Shown here in pieces: positions 62,357 through 64,000 of a stretch of DNA of 64,000 bases (the first letter of the stretch is position 1; every line of letters starts with the position of its first letter). The notes beneath the pieces were generated by a model. That model was not told the origin of the DNA and ran no database searches. It worked only from the letters and a program-made list of their open reading frames with translations. A program made the translations under genes and the position numbers. Source of the stretch: Phycisphaerae bacterium (GTDB taxonomy: Bacteria; Planctomycetota; Phycisphaerae; JAJVII01); assembly GCA_022072085.1 (NCBI GenBank), contig JAJVII010000049.1, positions 1-64,000 of the forward strand, given 5' to 3'.

Positions 62357-64000
62357 ATGAGCGCTACCGCCGCGGAGATTCGCCAGTCGCTGTCGGGCCT
62401 CGATCCCGTGGTCCTGCCCGCGTCGACTGACGGGAAGGCCATGTGGCCCGAGCAGGTTCGCCGCCGCATCCACGCCGCCAGCCGGCGAAACACCGCCGCC
62501 TGGGAACAGGTCAAGGATCGCGAGGCGTGGGAGAAGTTCCGCGACCAGCGGATTGCCGCGTTGCGCCGCTCGTTGGGGCCGAGGCCCGACCCGCCAGGCC
62601 GATTCGAAGTTCACATCGCCTCGACGCTGGACGGCGACGGCTACGTCGTGCAGAACATCTGCTACTGCCCGCGGCCGGGCGATCCGATCACGGCCAACCT
62701 CTACCTGCCCCAGCCGCAGCCGGCGGCGATGCCCGGCGCAGTCATCTGTCACAGCCACCACCGGCCCAAGACGCAGAACGAGCTTCAGGACATCGGCATC
62801 ACCTGGGCCCGGCTGGGGGCGGCGGTTATCGTCCCCGATCAGCCCGGCCACGGCGAGCGGGGCCAGCAGCCCTTCGGCGGGCGGCAGGACTACTACTTCC
62901 GCTACCAGCTCAACATGCAGCTCCACGTCGCGGGTCTGAGCCTGATGGGCTGGATGACCTGGGACCTCTCCCGCGCCGTGGATGTGCTGCTGGACCACGT
63001 TGGTGTCGATCCCGCGCGCGTCGCGATGCTCGGCGCGGTGGCTGGCGGCGGCGATCCGGTCGCGGTCACCGCGGCGTTCGATCCGCGCGTCACCTGCGTC
63101 GTGCCGTTCAACTTCGGCGGGCCGCAGCCGGAGACGCAATACCCGCTGCCCGAGGGCGTGGACGCGTTCAACTTCTGCGGCCGCGCCTATTTCGACGCGA
63201 CGCGCAACCTGCCGCTGTCGGCCCGCGACGATTTCCTGCCGTGGGTCATCGTCGCGGCGGCGGCCCCGCGGCCGCTGGATTACGCCCACGAGTTTGCGTG
63301 GGACCGCGAGCGCGACCCGGTCTGGCGGCGGCTGGGCGAGGTCTACGATCTCTACGGCGCCCGCGATCGGCTGGACGCGATGAACGGCTGGGGCCGCGTC
63401 ACGCTTCGCCCGCCCGAGGCCAGCCACTGCACCAACATCGGACCGGCCCATCGCGAAAGACTCTACCCCTTTCTCCAGCGGTCGATCGGCCTGCCGACGC
63501 CGCAGAAGGAATCCGACACCCGCTACGAACCCGAGCAGCTCGTCTGCCTGCCGCCGCAGTTGAAGTCGAAGCTGCGGGCCAGGCCGATGCGGCTGATCGC
63601 CCGCGACCACGCCGCCGCCGGCTGTGAGCGACTGGACGGCGACGCCCTGCGGCAGCGATGGGCCGAACTGCTGGGCGGTGTCGAGCCGGCGGCGGTCCGC
63701 GTCGCGTCGCTGACGAGCGAGGCGCGCGGCCGCGTCACGGTCAGCCGAGCCGTGCTGGAAGTCGACGAGGGGTTGTCCGTGCCGCTGTTGCTGCTGGTTC
63801 CTGCCACCCCGGCCCCCGGCGTCGTGGTGACCGTGGCCCAGCAGGGCAAGGCCGCGCTTCTCGAGGCCCGGGCCGACGACGTGGCGGCTCTGCTGGCGGC
63901 CGGGCTGGCCGTCTGCCTGCCGGACCTCCGCGGCACGGGCGAGACCGCCCCGGGCGACGACCGCTCGCGGTCGGGCAAGTCCACCGACCTGTCGCTGGAC
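62357..64000 (+). CDS. Two-domain α/β-hydrolase-like protein (3' end outside window)
   Basis: The frame is open from ATG 62357 (AGGAG upstream) to the window end, 548 codons so far. The first domain (residues ~20-370) has GAVICHSHHRPKTQNELQ, GAAVIVPDQPGHGERGQQ and RVAMLGAVAGGGDPVAV, where the usual GxSxGG elbow reads GAVAGG: the nucleophile Ser is replaced. A second hydrolase-like domain begins around residue 455 (SVPLLLLVPATPAPGVVV, then AVCLPDLRGTGETAPG). Its nucleophile would lie beyond the window. The first half may be non-catalytic, with activity in the second. Confidence 0.75.
   Translation, partial: MSATAAEIRQSLSGLDPVVLPASTDGKAMWPEQVRRRIHAASRRNTAAWEQVKDREAWEKFRDQRIAALRRSLGPRPDPPGRFEVHIASTLDGDGYVVQNICYCPRPGDPITANLYLPQPQPAAMPGAVICHSHHRPKTQNELQDIGITWARLGAAVIVPDQPGHGERGQQPFGGRQDYYFRYQLNMQLHVAGLSLMGWMTWDLSRAVDVLLDHVGVDPARVAMLGAVAGGGDPVAVTAAFDPRVTCVVPFNFGGPQPETQYPLPEGVDAFNFCGRAYFDATRNLPLSARDDFLPWVIVAAAAPRPLDYAHEFAWDRERDPVWRRLGEVYDLYGARDRLDAMNGWGRVTLRPPEASHCTNIGPAHRERLYPFLQRSIGLPTPQKESDTRYEPEQLVCLPPQLKSKLRARPMRLIARDHAAAGCERLDGDALRQRWAELLGGVEPAAVRVASLTSEARGRVTVSRAVLEVDEGLSVPLLLLVPATPAPGVVVTVAQQGKAALLEARADDVAALLAAGLAVCLPDLRGTGETAPGDDRSRSGKSTDLSLD

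Overview
This window comes from a high-GC, Gram-negative-type bacterium. The gene content fits the Planctomycetota, most likely a Phycisphaerae-like lineage. The support is: a PEP-CTERM secreted protein, a LPS core heptosyltransferase with Kdo-kinase-like proteins, a heparinase-like lyase beside a deacetylase-fold protein, HEAT-repeat and α/β-hydrolase proteins, and many GC-rich intergenic hairpins. The taxonomic placement is inference; the sequence carries no 16S gene.

The left part (1-16.2 kb) is accessory and housekeeping DNA. It starts with the end of a truncated gene and a non-coding block holding a cluster of parS-like 16-mers, which suggests proximity to the replication origin. A PEP-CTERM protein, a two-gene polysaccharide-processing unit (heparinase II/III-like plus deacetylase fold) and a YqeY protein follow on the minus strand. 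On the plus strand come waaF and two overlapping LPS-kinase-like genes, the first with altered catalytic residues. Next is a compact promoter / 20-codon ORF / terminator unit, then rsgA, an mltA-like lipoprotein, a HEAT-repeat exported protein on the minus strand, and an ArsR-SRPBCC-membrane protein operon that looks leaderless and self-regulated.

The middle (16.6-51.7 kb) is one nearly uninterrupted translation and transcription cluster: tRNA-Tyr, tRNA-Gly, tRNA-Thr, tuf, rpmG, tRNA-Trp, secE, nusG, a small membrane protein, rplKAJL, rpoBC, rpsLG, fusA, then the S10, spc and alpha operons (rpsJ to rplQ, with secY, adk, map, infA and rpmJ). The tuf gene sits at the tRNA end rather than after fusA, and rpmD is absent from its usual place. 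EF-Tu has an unusual switch I segment, RpoB carries His at the E. coli Gln513 position, and S12 carries Arg at the Lys87 position. Two promoters (before tRNA-Thr/tuf and before rpsJ) share a 19-bp upstream element.

The right part (51.7-64 kb) holds a membrane GT2 glycosyltransferase, tRNA-Ala with a consensus promoter and terminator, a 34-bp perfect palindrome, a secreted transglutaminase-like protein, two membrane-anchored unknowns, an ADP-ribosylglycohydrolase, 5-formyl-THF cyclo-ligase, a DUF1499-like protein, glyA, and two divergent α/β-hydrolase genes, the last running off the end. No insertion sequence, prophage or CRISPR array was seen.
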